NCBI RefSeq assembly: GCF_900112695.1
Contig: NZ_FOMT01000004.1
Location: forward strand, 372,001-436,000
Direction of reading: 5' to 3'
Length of the DNA stretch: 64,000 nucleotides
From: Paenibacillus catalpae
Lineage (GTDB): Bacteria; Bacillota; Bacilli; Paenibacillales; Paenibacillaceae
The translations under genes were made by a program, and so were the position numbers. Within the stretch, counting starts at the first letter, position 1. Each line of letters starts with the position of its first letter. The notes beneath the pieces were generated by a model. The model was not told where the DNA came from and did no database searches. It saw only the letters and a program-made list of their open reading frames with translations. Of the stretch, positions 15,735 to 24,831 are shown piece by piece.

Positions 15735-17296
15735 AAGCTCCCCCCCGACTTGTAATATTTTCTCTTATAAAAACGGTATCCGACCGTGAGGAAAACGGCG
15801 AACAGCATTAAGGTTGTAACAATCAGTACAATCAAGACCCTGCTCTGTACCGAAAACAATAACTGAAAGCTCTCCTTTTGTGCGGGCGGCTGAAGTTGAA
15901 GAGCATCCTCTGCCGGATTCGACCGGTCCTGCAGGTCAGCCGACTTACCGTCGAGGAGCAGTGCCCCCTGCAAGGATTCGGCCTTGTGCAAGCTGCTGCT
16001 CAGGCTATGCTCACCGGACTTGAAATCGGCGAACGGCAGCCAGCTTCCTGCGACGGATGGAATAACCTCTTCCTGCCTGACGTCAATCTCAGACCAATCA
16101 AGCGTAACTGCCATATCGACAGGAAAGGCTGGCCAGATCTTGTCCTCACGGCTAATCTGGAGAAGCACATCTGCCGGCAGGCTGTATGGCGAAGAGGCAA
16201 AAGGCAGCACAGTCTCCGATTGGAAGGGGAATGCCGCTTCATTCGGGAACAAAACAGTCGTACCCGAGAACGCAAAGCCCGCTTCGCGCCCAGCCTTCTC
16301 CTGCGCTCTCTTCACCTCTCCCGTCATTCCGAGAGGGGCGATGCCCGCTTCGGCCAAATGATTCAGGAATCCGTCCATCTGCTCCTTCAACACCGTATGA
16401 TCCTGCCCCGCGGATGTTGGCGGCGGAACGTTGACAAGCACGCTCCCGTTATAGGACTGCACGGTTTGCAGAGCGGCCATGTATCGCTTCATTGCCGGGT
16501 AATCCGTATTGTTGAACAGCGGGCTTACGCTGACCAGAAACGGAATTCCCGCGTCATACAGCTGCTCCGAGAGCGCCTCCAGTCTATCGAGGTCGATGAA
16601 CGGCGTAACATCCCGAATAAGTAAATACGATTGTGCCGATGCCTCTATACCGAGCCATGACCGCAGAACATACGCGAGCGCCATTTCGCTCAAATTGCCC
16701 GGCTCAAAATAAGGGACATACGCGTAGCCGCCGGCCTTTATACCAAATGGAGCATCAAACGTGCCCTCGGAGGAAGTCATTTGGCCGAAAGTCTCTCCCT
16801 GTCCCTCCCTAATCAAGGCTAGATGGTCAACGAAGACATGGTCCTCTGAGAGTCCGCCAACCGACAGTTTGAGCGACTGCCTCGATGCGGTCTCTGTCTG
16901 CAAAGCAAGCTTCCCGCGAAGAGCATTGGGGGGATTTGGCCCGATATGCAGCCAGTCCCCTGTGTATCCATCCGCCTCATGCGCGATTGAGCTGCACAAA
17001 TCCTCCGTGTTGCAAACCGTAATCAGCTTCCGGGATTCCCCTGCCATCCCGGGCTCGTAGGCGTCAGACGCAATCGTCCTTACCGTCATCCCAAGCGAGA
17101 GAAGCAGGCGCTGCAAGGTTTCTACGTTACCGGCTGCAGGAGTGTCAAGCGCGAGGCTGTCATAGATAAGCAGCACATTAGCGGAGGACTTGGCTTCCTC
17201 TTGTGCGGCCGCGGGGATCGGGATCAGCAAAGCCGCCGGCAAGCAGAGACACAGTGAAAATAACAACCAAAACTTTACTCCTGCCCGTCTGCTCAT
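15731..17296 (-). CDS. ydaL: DUF2334 (polysaccharide deacetylase-like) secreted membrane protein (YdaL-like)
   Basis: 521 residues with an N-terminal signal peptide, a central DUF2334 barrel related to NodB-type deacetylases (LLIRDVTPFIDLDRLEALSE, AGIPFLVSVSPLF) and a single C-terminal membrane helix (VLIVLIVTTLMLFAVFLTVG) with a basic tail. It probably acts on the exported polysaccharide at the outer membrane face; deacetylase activity is inferred from fold. Both neighbours overlap it by 4 bases, so it is tightly co-translated with the synthase and the WsfD-like gene. Confidence 0.82.
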   Translation of the reverse strand: MSRRAGVKFWLLFSLCLCLPAALLIPIPAAAQEEAKSSANVLLIYDSLALDTPAAGNVETLQRLLLSLGMTVRTIASDAYEPGMAGESRKLITVCNTEDLCSSIAHEADGYTGDWLHIGPNPPNALRGKLALQTETASRQSLKLSVGGLSEDHVFVDHLALIREGQGETFGQMTSSEGTFDAPFGIKAGGYAYVPYFEPGNLSEMALAYVLRSWLGIEASAQSYLLIRDVTPFIDLDRLEALSEQLYDAGIPFLVSVSPLFNNTDYPAMKRYMAALQTVQSYNGSVLVNVPPPTSAGQDHTVLKEQMDGFLNHLAEAGIAPLGMTGEVKRAQEKAGREAGFAFSGTTVLFPNEAAFPFQSETVLPFASSPYSLPADVLLQISREDKIWPAFPVDMAVTLDWSEIDVRQEEVIPSVAGSWLPFADFKSGEHSLSSSLHKAESLQGALLLDGKSADLQDRSNPAEDALQLQPPAQKESFQLLFSVQSRVLIVLIVTTLMLFAVFLTVGYRFYKRKYYKSGGSL

Positions 17297-18819
17297 AGAT
17301 GTCCCCCCTGCTGCTGCCCGAGCGATAGCTCGTCTTCTTCCTCACCCGCATTTTTCTGCGCATTTGGCCCCCATAACCGCCGGCATACGCAGTCGGCAAT
17401 CGTCCAGAAGGTAACCAGATCAAACGCCGCCGCGAATAAAAACTCATGCTTTGCAATGTCCGCATCTCCGGCGCCAATGACGGCTACCCCCATTGCACAT
17501 AACCCAGACGCCATCATCATCAGGATGATGGGGAGCCGAAGGGCTCTCCGAAGCGCACGCGCCTTAACCGCCTTATAGAACGAAGGCGCGTACAGCCCGG
17601 CGATCACAACCATCCATAACACGACAAAACCGGACGTCTTCGGGGCAGCCAGTTCTTTCAAATAACTGTATCCGGAAAAGGCCAGCGTACGCTTTCCAAA
17701 TGGTTTGCCCGTCGTCTTCTCGTAGTTGCCGAGCTTCGTCCGGTTTGAAAAAGCATTACGCGCAGCGGTCTCAAAAATCTTGCTCGCCGCACCGGGATGG
17801 GTCAGATAATACCGTGCGATGGAAGGAAAGCCGTACTTGTCCAGGAACTGGACCTGCATCTCCTCCGATTCGACGGGAATTGGCGAGAACTGATCATAAT
17901 AAATCGCGCCGGTAAGCACCGCAAACTGCTTGTCTATGCCGAAAAAATCCAGCGCCTCCTCCGGATTATCCGCCGTCATCAGGACGCCCCTCGTCATTGC
18001 GTGGTATTTGTTTATGTTTACGAATTGCTCCGGAATGAGGGCATATGTACCTACTGCCGTAAGCAGCAGGACAAGGGCCTGCACGCCGGCTAACGTGCGG
18101 AATACCCTCCCCCGCCGCAGGAAAACGAACAATACCGCGACGATAGCGACAATCAGGCCAATCGGTGCATTTTGCTGCTTACTCGTCGTGAGGATTAACG
18201 CACTGGCACCAAACAGGAAGAGCAGAAAATAATCGTTGTACTGCCGCTGGTACAGCAGCATACACGCGCTGAACAATAACAGCAGCATAATCAGCACAAC
18301 GCTCTCACTGTAGAACGAGTTGAAATACGCCAAATATCCGATGTCTCCGAACACAAAAACCGCCGCAGCCGCCAGCCCGTACCCCGCACGGCGCGAAGCC
18401 TTCCAGGCTGCGGCCTTCACAAACAAATACACGGCACCGATGTACAGCACGCTGTAAAGCGCTGCCTGAATCCGGATATCGAACTGCTGATCATATCCAA
18501 GCCACTTACTGATCGCAAGCGACAGGCGGACAAACAAGGTCTGCGAAGACCATAACAGCGCACTATTCTCATTGTAGTATTGGAAAATTCCGAAAGTTTT
18601 GACAAAATATCCGAGCGTTTGGCTCGTGTAATCCGGTACGTTAAAGTACAAGCCATTGCTGTACAAAATCCGGTAATAGTCTCCGTTATCAGCCATGCCG
18701 ATATAAGGCGGAATAAAAAGCTCGATCAGCAAAACAAGCGCTACACCAAACGCCGCCAGCGAGGCCGGAGATATGTACTTTTCCAATACCGTTATCGTTT
18801 GTTTAAGCAGCTTTATCAT
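17293..18819 (-). CDS. Polytopic GT-C type glycan transferase, WsfD-like
   Basis: 508 residues with about 11-12 membrane helices and a large extracytoplasmic loop. After the first helix comes PPYIGMADNGDYYRIL, an acidic loop placed as in GT-C enzymes that use lipid-linked sugars. By overall sequence and length I relate it to the WsfD hexose transferase type known from Paenibacillus S-layer glycan loci; this is from memory and moderately certain. It sits inside the EPS operon (4-base overlap downstream, 35-base gap upstream). Bacillus ydaJKLMN has no such gene, so it may decorate the polymer or attach it to another surface molecule. Confidence 0.65.
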   Translation of the reverse strand: MIKLLKQTITVLEKYISPASLAAFGVALVLLIELFIPPYIGMADNGDYYRILYSNGLYFNVPDYTSQTLGYFVKTFGIFQYYNENSALLWSSQTLFVRLSLAISKWLGYDQQFDIRIQAALYSVLYIGAVYLFVKAAAWKASRRAGYGLAAAAVFVFGDIGYLAYFNSFYSESVVLIMLLLLFSACMLLYQRQYNDYFLLFLFGASALILTTSKQQNAPIGLIVAIVAVLFVFLRRGRVFRTLAGVQALVLLLTAVGTYALIPEQFVNINKYHAMTRGVLMTADNPEEALDFFGIDKQFAVLTGAIYYDQFSPIPVESEEMQVQFLDKYGFPSIARYYLTHPGAASKIFETAARNAFSNRTKLGNYEKTTGKPFGKRTLAFSGYSYLKELAAPKTSGFVVLWMVVIAGLYAPSFYKAVKARALRRALRLPIILMMMASGLCAMGVAVIGAGDADIAKHEFLFAAAFDLVTFWTIADCVCRRLWGPNAQKNAGEEEDELSLGQQQGGHL

Positions 18820-18854
18820 GCCATGCCCCTTTCCGCATACATTCCTATGAAGTC

Positions 18855-19982
18855 TTAATAGGCATAAGCCAATAAAGCCGTCAAATTATCGAACGAATAA
18901 ACTTCTTCAGCAGCCGCATTCCCATAGCTCCCGTTAAGCGGGCTTGCCACATCATCGATGCGGAATTGCTCCATGCGGCGAACGCTGCTCTCATAGAGCT
19001 CCCGGTCGCCAATCACCGAACCAATCATCGCAGCAATGGCATAGGCAGCCGTAGACTGGATATCCGTAACGGGCTTGCCCTTCCGGTCGTAACGGCCGTA
19101 AAGCTTACCCGCATCCACTGCCTGCTTCAGGTATGTAATGCTTGCGCTACGCTCCTTGCCGATTTCAGCAAGTGACAACACCGTAAGCAGCGACTCGATT
19201 GTACTTATTTCACCCTCGTGGTCACCGTACTTGCCGGTCGTGTAATTATAGCGGGTCTCATAGAACGGGAACCCCTCGGACAAATACCCGCCAGAGACGA
19301 TTTCAAACAGTCTCTCTTCCAAATTCCGCTTATCCTTTGACGGAACCTCCAACAAGCGAATCGATTGGAAATCGGTATAGCACAAAGTTAAGAAATCATT
19401 GGTCTTCCTGTATGTGCTATCATAGAAATCAAACAGTCTGTCCTTCCGGACATTATGCTTATACAACAAATCGCCGTAATGAGCGGCATCCCGGCCGTAT
19501 TCTTCTCCAAAGGCCGTCTCTGCTTCATGTAACGCGCGGATAATCCGCAGATCGTCGACGACGGCATTAACCATATATTTCTTGCCCTGCAAAGGGCTGT
19601 ATCTGTAACTAAAACCGAAGTTCGTTGCCAGCGTCTTTTTGGCCTGCGACCAAACGGCATCGAAAGCTTCCTTTTGCCCGGTTAGGGCGTAATAACGCAT
19701 GAGCAAGCCGGCAGATTCGCTCAGCGTCTCATGGCCAGTAGCTGCTTCCGCGGCTTCATTGGTTTCCTTGTAATTGGTGTAAACGCCAGCCTCGCCCGTA
19801 AGCTTCTGCTCAATGAACCGTTGCAGCTCCAGACGATGCGGCTTAAAGCCAAGCGTATCACCATAGTTAGAAGGGACTGCCGTGCCGCCATCTTCCCCGC
19901 TGTCTCCATTGCCGTTAACAAACCAGAACAGCGCCAGCAGAACGGCTGTCAGGGCGGCCAGCAAACCTATTCGTTTTTTCAC
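18855..19982 (-). CDS. ydaJ: GH8-like glycoside hydrolase, first gene of the EPS operon (YdaJ/PssZ-like)
   Basis: About 375 residues: a basic N-terminus, one signal or anchor helix (IGLLAALTAVLLALFWFV), then an (alpha/alpha)6 barrel with GH8 landmarks, including HETLSESAGLLMRYY (candidate acid Glu) and VNAVVDDLRII (catalytic Asp region). The family trims its own polymer (PssZ, BcsZ). GTG 19982 is preferred because TGAGG lies 8 bases upstream and the protein then opens MKKRIGLL; ATG 19997 lacks a good site. A TATAAT (20066-20071, minus strand) without a convincing -35 is the only promoter hint. I found no GEMM riboswitch in the leader. Confidence 0.8.
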   Translation of the reverse strand: MKKRIGLLAALTAVLLALFWFVNGNGDSGEDGGTAVPSNYGDTLGFKPHRLELQRFIEQKLTGEAGVYTNYKETNEAAEAATGHETLSESAGLLMRYYALTGQKEAFDAVWSQAKKTLATNFGFSYRYSPLQGKKYMVNAVVDDLRIIRALHEAETAFGEEYGRDAAHYGDLLYKHNVRKDRLFDFYDSTYRKTNDFLTLCYTDFQSIRLLEVPSKDKRNLEERLFEIVSGGYLSEGFPFYETRYNYTTGKYGDHEGEISTIESLLTVLSLAEIGKERSASITYLKQAVDAGKLYGRYDRKGKPVTDIQSTAAYAIAAMIGSVIGDRELYESSVRRMEQFRIDDVASPLNGSYGNAAAEEVYSFDNLTALLAYAY

Positions 19983-20227
19983 CGTAACCAACCTCATTTA
20001 TAAGATCCGCCACTCTACCATTTGGGATAATCATACCTGTAAATTTACGGGTAAGACGAGTAGCAATTATAGGAAACAACAAGAGTCCTTCTCGTGCTTA
20101 TTCAAGCATAACCGATAAATGTTGCTAAAATATGAGAAAAATTGACTAAATTTTGAGCTTTGACCGGGTTAAACGCTGTTATTTCATTCGGACTTGCGGT
20201 CTATTTCAAATCATAAAACAGAAGTGG

Positions 20228-20277
20228 AAAAAAGCGGAAATCAGTTCCCGGCAGGGAATTGATTTCCGCTTTTTTTC
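20228..20277. terminator. Long-stem terminator downstream of SRPBCC gene
   Basis: A stem of about 22 bp (AAAAAAGCGGAAATCAGTTCCC with few mismatches) and a short loop, with T-runs at both ends. It insulates the SRPBCC gene from the EPS operon promoter region. Confidence 0.85.
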
Positions 20278-20293
20278 TGGTTTGTTTATCCGA

Positions 20294-20719
20294 TCAGGAA
20301 TTTAGTGTATCGATATAGCCGGCCAGCTGATCGAGCGATTGTTCCCATCGCTTCTTCATCTGTGCTCTTGTCTGCTGATTACCCAGATTTTCCTGATGGA
20401 AGGATACGGTCGTCCGCCCCTCTGTTGCGTCAATCAAACGAATCTGGATGGTCGACGGCTTATCCCAGCCCTCTGGCTGCCAAGTCAGACGAATCTGCTC
20501 ATTCGGCTTTACAACCCGAACCTCGCCAACCGCTCCATCCTCGCTCCGATATTTCATCTTTGGTGCAAGGTCCAGCTCATTCATCTTGCCTAGCCAGATA
20601 CCCAGCCCGGCGGGTGACATCAAATAAGACCATATTAGCCCCTTCTCCGCGGCTAACGTTTTCCTAACGCCTACCTGAAAACCTGCTGCTTGCGTTAGGC
20701 CAACCGGTTTTGCTTCCAT
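20294..20719 (-). CDS. SRPBCC-family (AHSA1-like) protein
   Basis: 141 residues. A START/AHSA1-type ligand-binding fold is indicated by VRKTLAAEKGLIWSYLMSPAGLGIWLGK at the N-terminus, the central strands IRLTWQPEGWDKPSTIQIRL and the closing helix MKKRWEQSLDQLAGYIDTL. Such proteins bind hydrophobic ligands or help chaperones; no catalytic residue is evident. ATG 20719 has GGAAGG upstream. It is 31 bases after the TetR gene and on the same strand, so it is a likely regulated partner. Confidence 0.82.
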   Translation of the reverse strand: MEAKPVGLTQAAGFQVGVRKTLAAEKGLIWSYLMSPAGLGIWLGKMNELDLAPKMKYRSEDGAVGEVRVVKPNEQIRLTWQPEGWDKPSTIQIRLIDATEGRTTVSFHQENLGNQQTRAQMKKRWEQSLDQLAGYIDTLNS

Positions 20720-20750
20720 GCCTTTGCACTTCCTTCCCCAATTGATAAGC

Positions 20751-21344
20751 TCAGCTCTTGAATATCCGATCCAAGTGACGGGAAACAACCATCTGCATCT
20801 CTCCCGCTTCAATCCGCTCCGGAACCATTACCCGATGCACAACCAAACCGTCGACAATGGCGTGCAAGGTTTTCGTCTCCTCTTCGGGGTCAATCTCATC
20901 CTTCGCTAGATTAAGCTTTATTAAGCTGTCGATCATGCTGCGGAAACCGGCATACAGCTCGTCATGCACTTCAAGGCTTAACTCGCGTATGGCAGGATCG
21001 GAAATCGCCTTCCCGGCAAACACGAGCCACAGCTCTGCTTCAGCCGTACGCTCCTCATCCAGCGGCAGCAGCTCTGCGATAACCAGCTCCATATTGCGCC
21101 GCATGTCTTCGGTAAAAGTTAATTGCTGAATGCGTTCATTCACCCGCTTCGACAGAAGGCGCATCGAGAAGGTCAAGAGCTCGGCCTGCGTCTCGAAATA
21201 ATGCCTCAGCGATCCAAGGGATATACCCGCTTCATCCGCAACGCGGCGCACGGAGAGCTTATCCAGGCCTTCCCGGCGGATCACCTTCCAGGCTGCTTCC
21301 GCCAGCTGTTCCTTGCGTATTTGATGATCTACAATTTTAGGCAT
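20751..21344 (-). CDS. TetR-family transcriptional regulator
   Basis: 197 residues from ATG 21344 (MPKIVDHQIRKEQLAEAAW). An in-frame ATG 24 bases earlier is possible, but the AAGGA sequence then lies inside the gene. The helix-turn-helix LSVRRVADEAGISLGSLRHYF and the C-terminal TetR_C domain resemble the BetI/YcdC-like group. It is divergent from a YmcC-like membrane protein across two palindromes, and upstream of the SRPBCC gene; both may be controlled by it. Confidence 0.88.
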   Translation of the reverse strand: MPKIVDHQIRKEQLAEAAWKVIRREGLDKLSVRRVADEAGISLGSLRHYFETQAELLTFSMRLLSKRVNERIQQLTFTEDMRRNMELVIAELLPLDEERTAEAELWLVFAGKAISDPAIRELSLEVHDELYAGFRSMIDSLIKLNLAKDEIDPEEETKTLHAIVDGLVVHRVMVPERIEAGEMQMVVSRHLDRIFKS

Positions 21345-21372
21345 AGCTCTATTATAATCCTTCGGCATTTTT

Positions 21373-21414
21373 TAGCACAACTGTGTTATAATCTTATTAA
21401 TACGATTGTACTAA
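21373..21414. promoter_or_regulatory. Two TetR-type palindromes in a divergent promoter region
   Basis: Site 1 TAGCACAACTGTGTTA (21373-21388) and site 2 TTAATACGATTGTACTAA (21397-21414) are each near-perfect palindromes, with centres 25 bp apart. Site 1 overlaps a rightward TATAAT (21387-21392) for the YmcC-like gene. Confidence 0.65.
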
Positions 21415-21437
21415 AAAAGGAGTTGATTTGCACCTCT

Positions 21438-21998
21438 ATGGTCATCTCAGTGATTATTGGCTGCGAAATCGCGTTCTGGGTGTTTGTGCTTGCGGGTTTG
21501 GCATGCCGATACCTGCTGCGGCGCAAGAGATTGGGAGCTGTCCTTCTGGCCTGCACGCCTGTTGTTGATCTGGTTCTGCTTGCGGCGACTGCGATTGACT
21601 TGCATCAGGGCGGGGAAGCCAGCTTCGTCCATGGCCTCGCGGCCATCTATATCGGCGTCTCGATTGCATTCGGAAGCCGGATGATCCGCTGGGCGGATGT
21701 ACGCTTCGCTCACCGGTTTGCCGGAGGTCCTCCACCCGCGCCAAAGGTAAAGACCGGCAAGGAACATGCGCGTAACGAGAGGACGGGATGGCTCCTCCAC
21801 TTGCTCGCCTGGTTTATCGGATGCGCTTTGCTGTATGGCATTATTTTATGGATTAACGACGAGAACCGAACGGCCAGTCTGCTGTCCGTTATTCAAAAGT
21901 GGTCCATCATTCTCGCCATCGATTTCCTGATCAGCTTCAGCTACACGATGTGGCCCCGCAAGCCAAAAAATGCAGACAAAAAAGAGCACAGCCATTAA
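21438..21998 (+). CDS. YmcC-like integral membrane protein
   Basis: 186 residues with about five membrane helices and a conserved-looking core (HGLAAIYIGVSIAFGSRMIRWAD, FAHRFAGGPPP) that I associate with Bacillus YmcC, a membrane protein of unknown role. The frame is open far upstream, but the ribosome binding site AAAGGAG (21416-21422) points to ATG 21438 with a rather long 15-base spacing. TTG 21423 is too close. Divergent from the TetR gene and probably under its control. Confidence 0.65.
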   Translation: MVISVIIGCEIAFWVFVLAGLACRYLLRRKRLGAVLLACTPVVDLVLLAATAIDLHQGGEASFVHGLAAIYIGVSIAFGSRMIRWADVRFAHRFAGGPPPAPKVKTGKEHARNERTGWLLHLLAWFIGCALLYGIILWINDENRTASLLSVIQKWSIILAIDFLISFSYTMWPRKPKNADKKEHSH

Positions 21999-22056
21999 GC
22001 CATGCTCCTTCCTTAATACCATTCGCATCATTAGTTAACGACGCTTTAAGTCGCAC

Positions 22057-22893
22057 CTATGGCAGCACACCGGCTATTTGCAGAACCGTCAGAACGACCT
22101 CGATAATAATCAGAATAACGATAATCCATTCGACGAATAGACCCCGTATGGAATGACTGATCGTCGAGAAGCCCTCCATGATGTGGTGCAGAAACTCTGT
22201 TTTGCTTTTTAATATTTTATACCGGTCGTTAAGCTCGAAAAATTCCAGCATACTGTCGTAAAACTCTCCGGCATGGCTGCTGCTCCATGTAATATCGGGC
22301 TTATCCAAAATCATGATATAACCAAGGGTGTTATACTCGTAACGAAGGATAATGGCCGTTGTCCTGGCCAGCTCCTTGTTGCCGATTCTCAGCTTTCCTT
22401 TCTCCAGCCGTTCGATCATGTTCTCAAGCTTGTCATGAATTTTCCCGAGCTGCTCCTCTACCTTCTCAAGCGCCACCGATTTTGCAAGAACGGTAGATAT
22501 GAGTTCCGGGTGGAACGCCTCAAATTCCGGCACTTCCACATATTCATCCGTCAGCTCCAGCGTATCTTTCTCTCCGTAACGAAGGCAGTAATCATCGGAG
22601 TACCGGTCTGCATTCCCGATGTCGATATCCGGCTCGAAAGTCTGTACGTATCTGAGAAAGGCTATGATGTCCTGCGGACGCGAGTTATTAACGAAGACAA
22701 TGCTGCCAAAGGAAAACACAAGCACCTGCAGGGAATGATCTACCTGCTGCTGAAGAATAGACTCCAGAATGTCGCCTCTCAAGATGAGAGGCTGCTCCCA
22801 GGTATACTTCTTGGGAATGCCGCAATGGATGGCAATTTGGTTCAAATCAATTTCATTGGTAATGGCAAAAGCTTTAAAAGTAACTTCCTTCAT
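22057..22893 (-). CDS. RMD1/YagE (DUF155) family protein
   Basis: 278 residues. The N-terminal alpha/beta domain carries VLVFSFGSIVFVNNS and the central helices LLRYEYNTLG-type segments of the DUF155 family. A long amphipathic region (VEEQLGKIHDKLENMIERLEKG) suggests coiled coil. One C-terminal membrane helix (WIIVILIIIEVVLTVLQIAG) anchors it. The family is found from bacteria to mitochondria (yeast RMD1), with a scaffold-like role in eukaryotes; bacterial function is unknown. ATG 22893 was chosen over GTG 22902; both have only weak purine-rich sites. Confidence 0.8.
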   Translation of the reverse strand: MKEVTFKAFAITNEIDLNQIAIHCGIPKKYTWEQPLILRGDILESILQQQVDHSLQVLVFSFGSIVFVNNSRPQDIIAFLRYVQTFEPDIDIGNADRYSDDYCLRYGEKDTLELTDEYVEVPEFEAFHPELISTVLAKSVALEKVEEQLGKIHDKLENMIERLEKGKLRIGNKELARTTAIILRYEYNTLGYIMILDKPDITWSSSHAGEFYDSMLEFFELNDRYKILKSKTEFLHHIMEGFSTISHSIRGLFVEWIIVILIIIEVVLTVLQIAGVLP

Positions 22894-22994
22894 CTCTATC
22901 ACTCTTCTCAGTCATACTGAAATTTTAGGTGTATTACCACATTATTCCCTGTCCCCTTTTCTTATAACCAGAACGAACCGTTTCAGAAACGCAA

Positions 22995-23058
22995 ATAGGG
23001 CTGTAACAGGTTACTTGCTCATAACCTGTTACAGCCCTCTCATCTGCGTCTTGCGCTG
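22995..23058 (-). terminator. Terminator-type repeat element, copy A
   Basis: A 17-bp perfect stem (AGGGCTGTAACAGGTTA, 22997-23013 and 23022-23038), preceded in the transcript by a short GCG/CGC mini-hairpin right after the ABC-F stop codon. It is shared in layout and sequence with the elements at 46821-46888 and 48041-48105. Confidence 0.8.
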
Positions 23059-23060
23059 TA

Positions 23061-24617
23061 TTATCTCTGGCTCTGCATGGCCCACGCTTCTACATCCCAT
23101 GTTTTGGTTGCCCAATCTTCATAGAAGTCCGGCTCATGGGAGACAAGAACTATTGTACCCTTGTAGGCTTTCAGCGCACGCTTCAGTTCGGCCTTGGCGA
23201 CAATGTCCAAATGGTTCGTCGGCTCATCGAACAGGATCCAGTTGCTCTCCCGCAGCATCAGCTTGCAAAGACGAACCTTCGCCTGCTCTCCACCGCTAAG
23301 CTGGTTAAGAGGGCGGGTAATATGCTCATTTTTCAACCCGCAGCGGGCAAGAGCAGCCCGAACCTCATGCTGGTTCATGAAAGAAAACTCATCCCACACG
23401 TCCTCCAGCGGAGTCATCGTTGGAGCCTTCGCTTCCTGCTCGAAGTAAGCAGGCGATAAATAATCGCCAAGGTAGGTCTTGCCATCGAGCGGCGGAATAA
23501 CGCCAAGAATCGACTTCAGAAGGGTGGATTTACCCACGCCGTTGCAGCCTACAATCGCAATCTTGTCGCCGCGCTCAATGACCATATCCATCTTGGGCAG
23601 GAGGGGTTTGTTATAGCCGATGACCATTCCTTGTGCTTCAAATACAGTCTTGCCGCTTGTTCTCGACTCCTTGAAGGTAAAGGTTGGTTTGGCCGCTTCC
23701 TCCGGCTTATCGATACGATCGATGCGGTCGAGCTGCTTCTCGCGGCTCTTCGCACGCCCGGAGGTCGATGCGCGCGCCTTGTTTTTCTGAATAAACTCTT
23801 CTTGTTTCTTGATATAATCCTGCTGCTTCGCGTAAGCATCAATATGCTGCGCCTTGTTCAGCTCGGCCATCTCGAGGAACTTCTCATAATTGGCGGTATA
23901 ACGCGTCAGTCTCGTGAATTCAAGATGATAAATCACGTTAACGACCTGATTCATAAAGGCGGTCTCATGGGAAATTAGAACAAAAGCATGCGGATAATTC
24001 TTCAAATAATTCGTCAGCCAGTTAATATGCTCTTCATCCAAATAGTTGGTAGGCTCATCAAGCAATAAGACGCCCGGCTTCTCAAGCAGCAGCTTGGCAA
24101 GCAGAACCTTCGTCCGTTGTCCGCCGCTAAGCGCCGTCACGTCACGGTCAAGTCCGATTGCGTTAAGACCCAAACCATTGGCCATTTCGTCGACCTTCAC
24201 GTCGATCAGATAGAAATCGCCAATCTCAAGCTCCTCTTGAATTTCTCCCATCCGCACTAACAGCTGCTCCAGCGTATCCGGATCGGCATCGCCCATTTGC
24301 GCAGCAATATCGTTAAGCTCTTCTTCTAATACAAGCAAAGGCAGGAACGCATCCTTAAGCACGTCCCGGATCGTCTTCCCCGCTTCAAGCTTGGTGTGCT
24401 GGTCCAAATAACCGTAACGAACGCGGGGCGTCCATTCCACCTTGCCCTCGTCCTTCAGCAGCTTGCCCGTCAAAATATTCATAAGTGTCGATTTCCCTGT
24501 ACCATTCGCACCAACCAGGCCGATATGCTCGCCTTCAAGCAAACGGAAGGACACATCCTTAAACAAGACCCGGTCGCCAAACGTATGCGATAACTGCTCA
24601 ACTGTTAACAAACTCAT
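23061..24617 (-). CDS. ABC-F family ATPase (YfmM-like)
   Basis: 518 residues, the length of Bacillus YfmM, with two nucleotide-binding domains. Walker A GANGTGKST (about 35-43) and GCNGVGKST; signatures LSGGQRTKV and LSGGEQAKV; Walker B LLLDEPTNYLD and LFDEPTNHLD. The interdomain linker is rich in Lys/Arg/Gln. There are no membrane helices. ABC-F proteins act on the ribosome (translation factors or antibiotic protection); the YfmM group has no firm resistance phenotype that I know of. Single-gene unit with its own terminator. Confidence 0.88.
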   Translation of the reverse strand: MSLLTVEQLSHTFGDRVLFKDVSFRLLEGEHIGLVGANGTGKSTLMNILTGKLLKDEGKVEWTPRVRYGYLDQHTKLEAGKTIRDVLKDAFLPLLVLEEELNDIAAQMGDADPDTLEQLLVRMGEIQEELEIGDFYLIDVKVDEMANGLGLNAIGLDRDVTALSGGQRTKVLLAKLLLEKPGVLLLDEPTNYLDEEHINWLTNYLKNYPHAFVLISHETAFMNQVVNVIYHLEFTRLTRYTANYEKFLEMAELNKAQHIDAYAKQQDYIKKQEEFIQKNKARASTSGRAKSREKQLDRIDRIDKPEEAAKPTFTFKESRTSGKTVFEAQGMVIGYNKPLLPKMDMVIERGDKIAIVGCNGVGKSTLLKSILGVIPPLDGKTYLGDYLSPAYFEQEAKAPTMTPLEDVWDEFSFMNQHEVRAALARCGLKNEHITRPLNQLSGGEQAKVRLCKLMLRESNWILFDEPTNHLDIVAKAELKRALKAYKGTIVLVSHEPDFYEDWATKTWDVEAWAMQSQR

Positions 24618-24781
24618 TGTTCTTTATCTCCATTCATTTATATACCATAATTAGTACTTGCCCAAATCTCTCGAATTGATCGATTCATTGTACCACACAT
24701 CCGTCAATCCAACTCCCGACATTAGCGGATAAAGCTAAGAATTCCCTAAGGGAATTGATGCCACTATGTTTTAACCATAAA

Positions 24782-24816
24782 AGAGCCGGAATCCTCAGCG
24801 GATTTCCGGCTCTATT
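24782..24816 (-). terminator. Terminator of the prolyl-hydroxylase-like gene
   Basis: Stem AGAGCCGGA/TCCGGCTCT extended inward, with flanking A and T stretches, just after the stop codon at 24832. Confidence 0.75.
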
Positions 24817-24831
24817 TGTCTATTTAAGCAT

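Noticed and set aside
15878..16624. 248-codon open frame antisense to the DUF2334 gene
   Set aside because: Shadow of a GC-rich coding strand; composition rich in Arg/Cys/His as expected for antisense frames.
19983..20227. c-di-GMP (GEMM) riboswitch in the EPS operon leader
   Set aside because: I looked for the conserved GEMM core on the minus strand and found none; the leader is AT-rich with only a TATAAT.
21123..21437. N-terminal extension of the YmcC-like gene through the TetR gene
   Set aside because: It would run antisense through the TetR coding region and its operators; the ribosome binding site is at 21416-21422.
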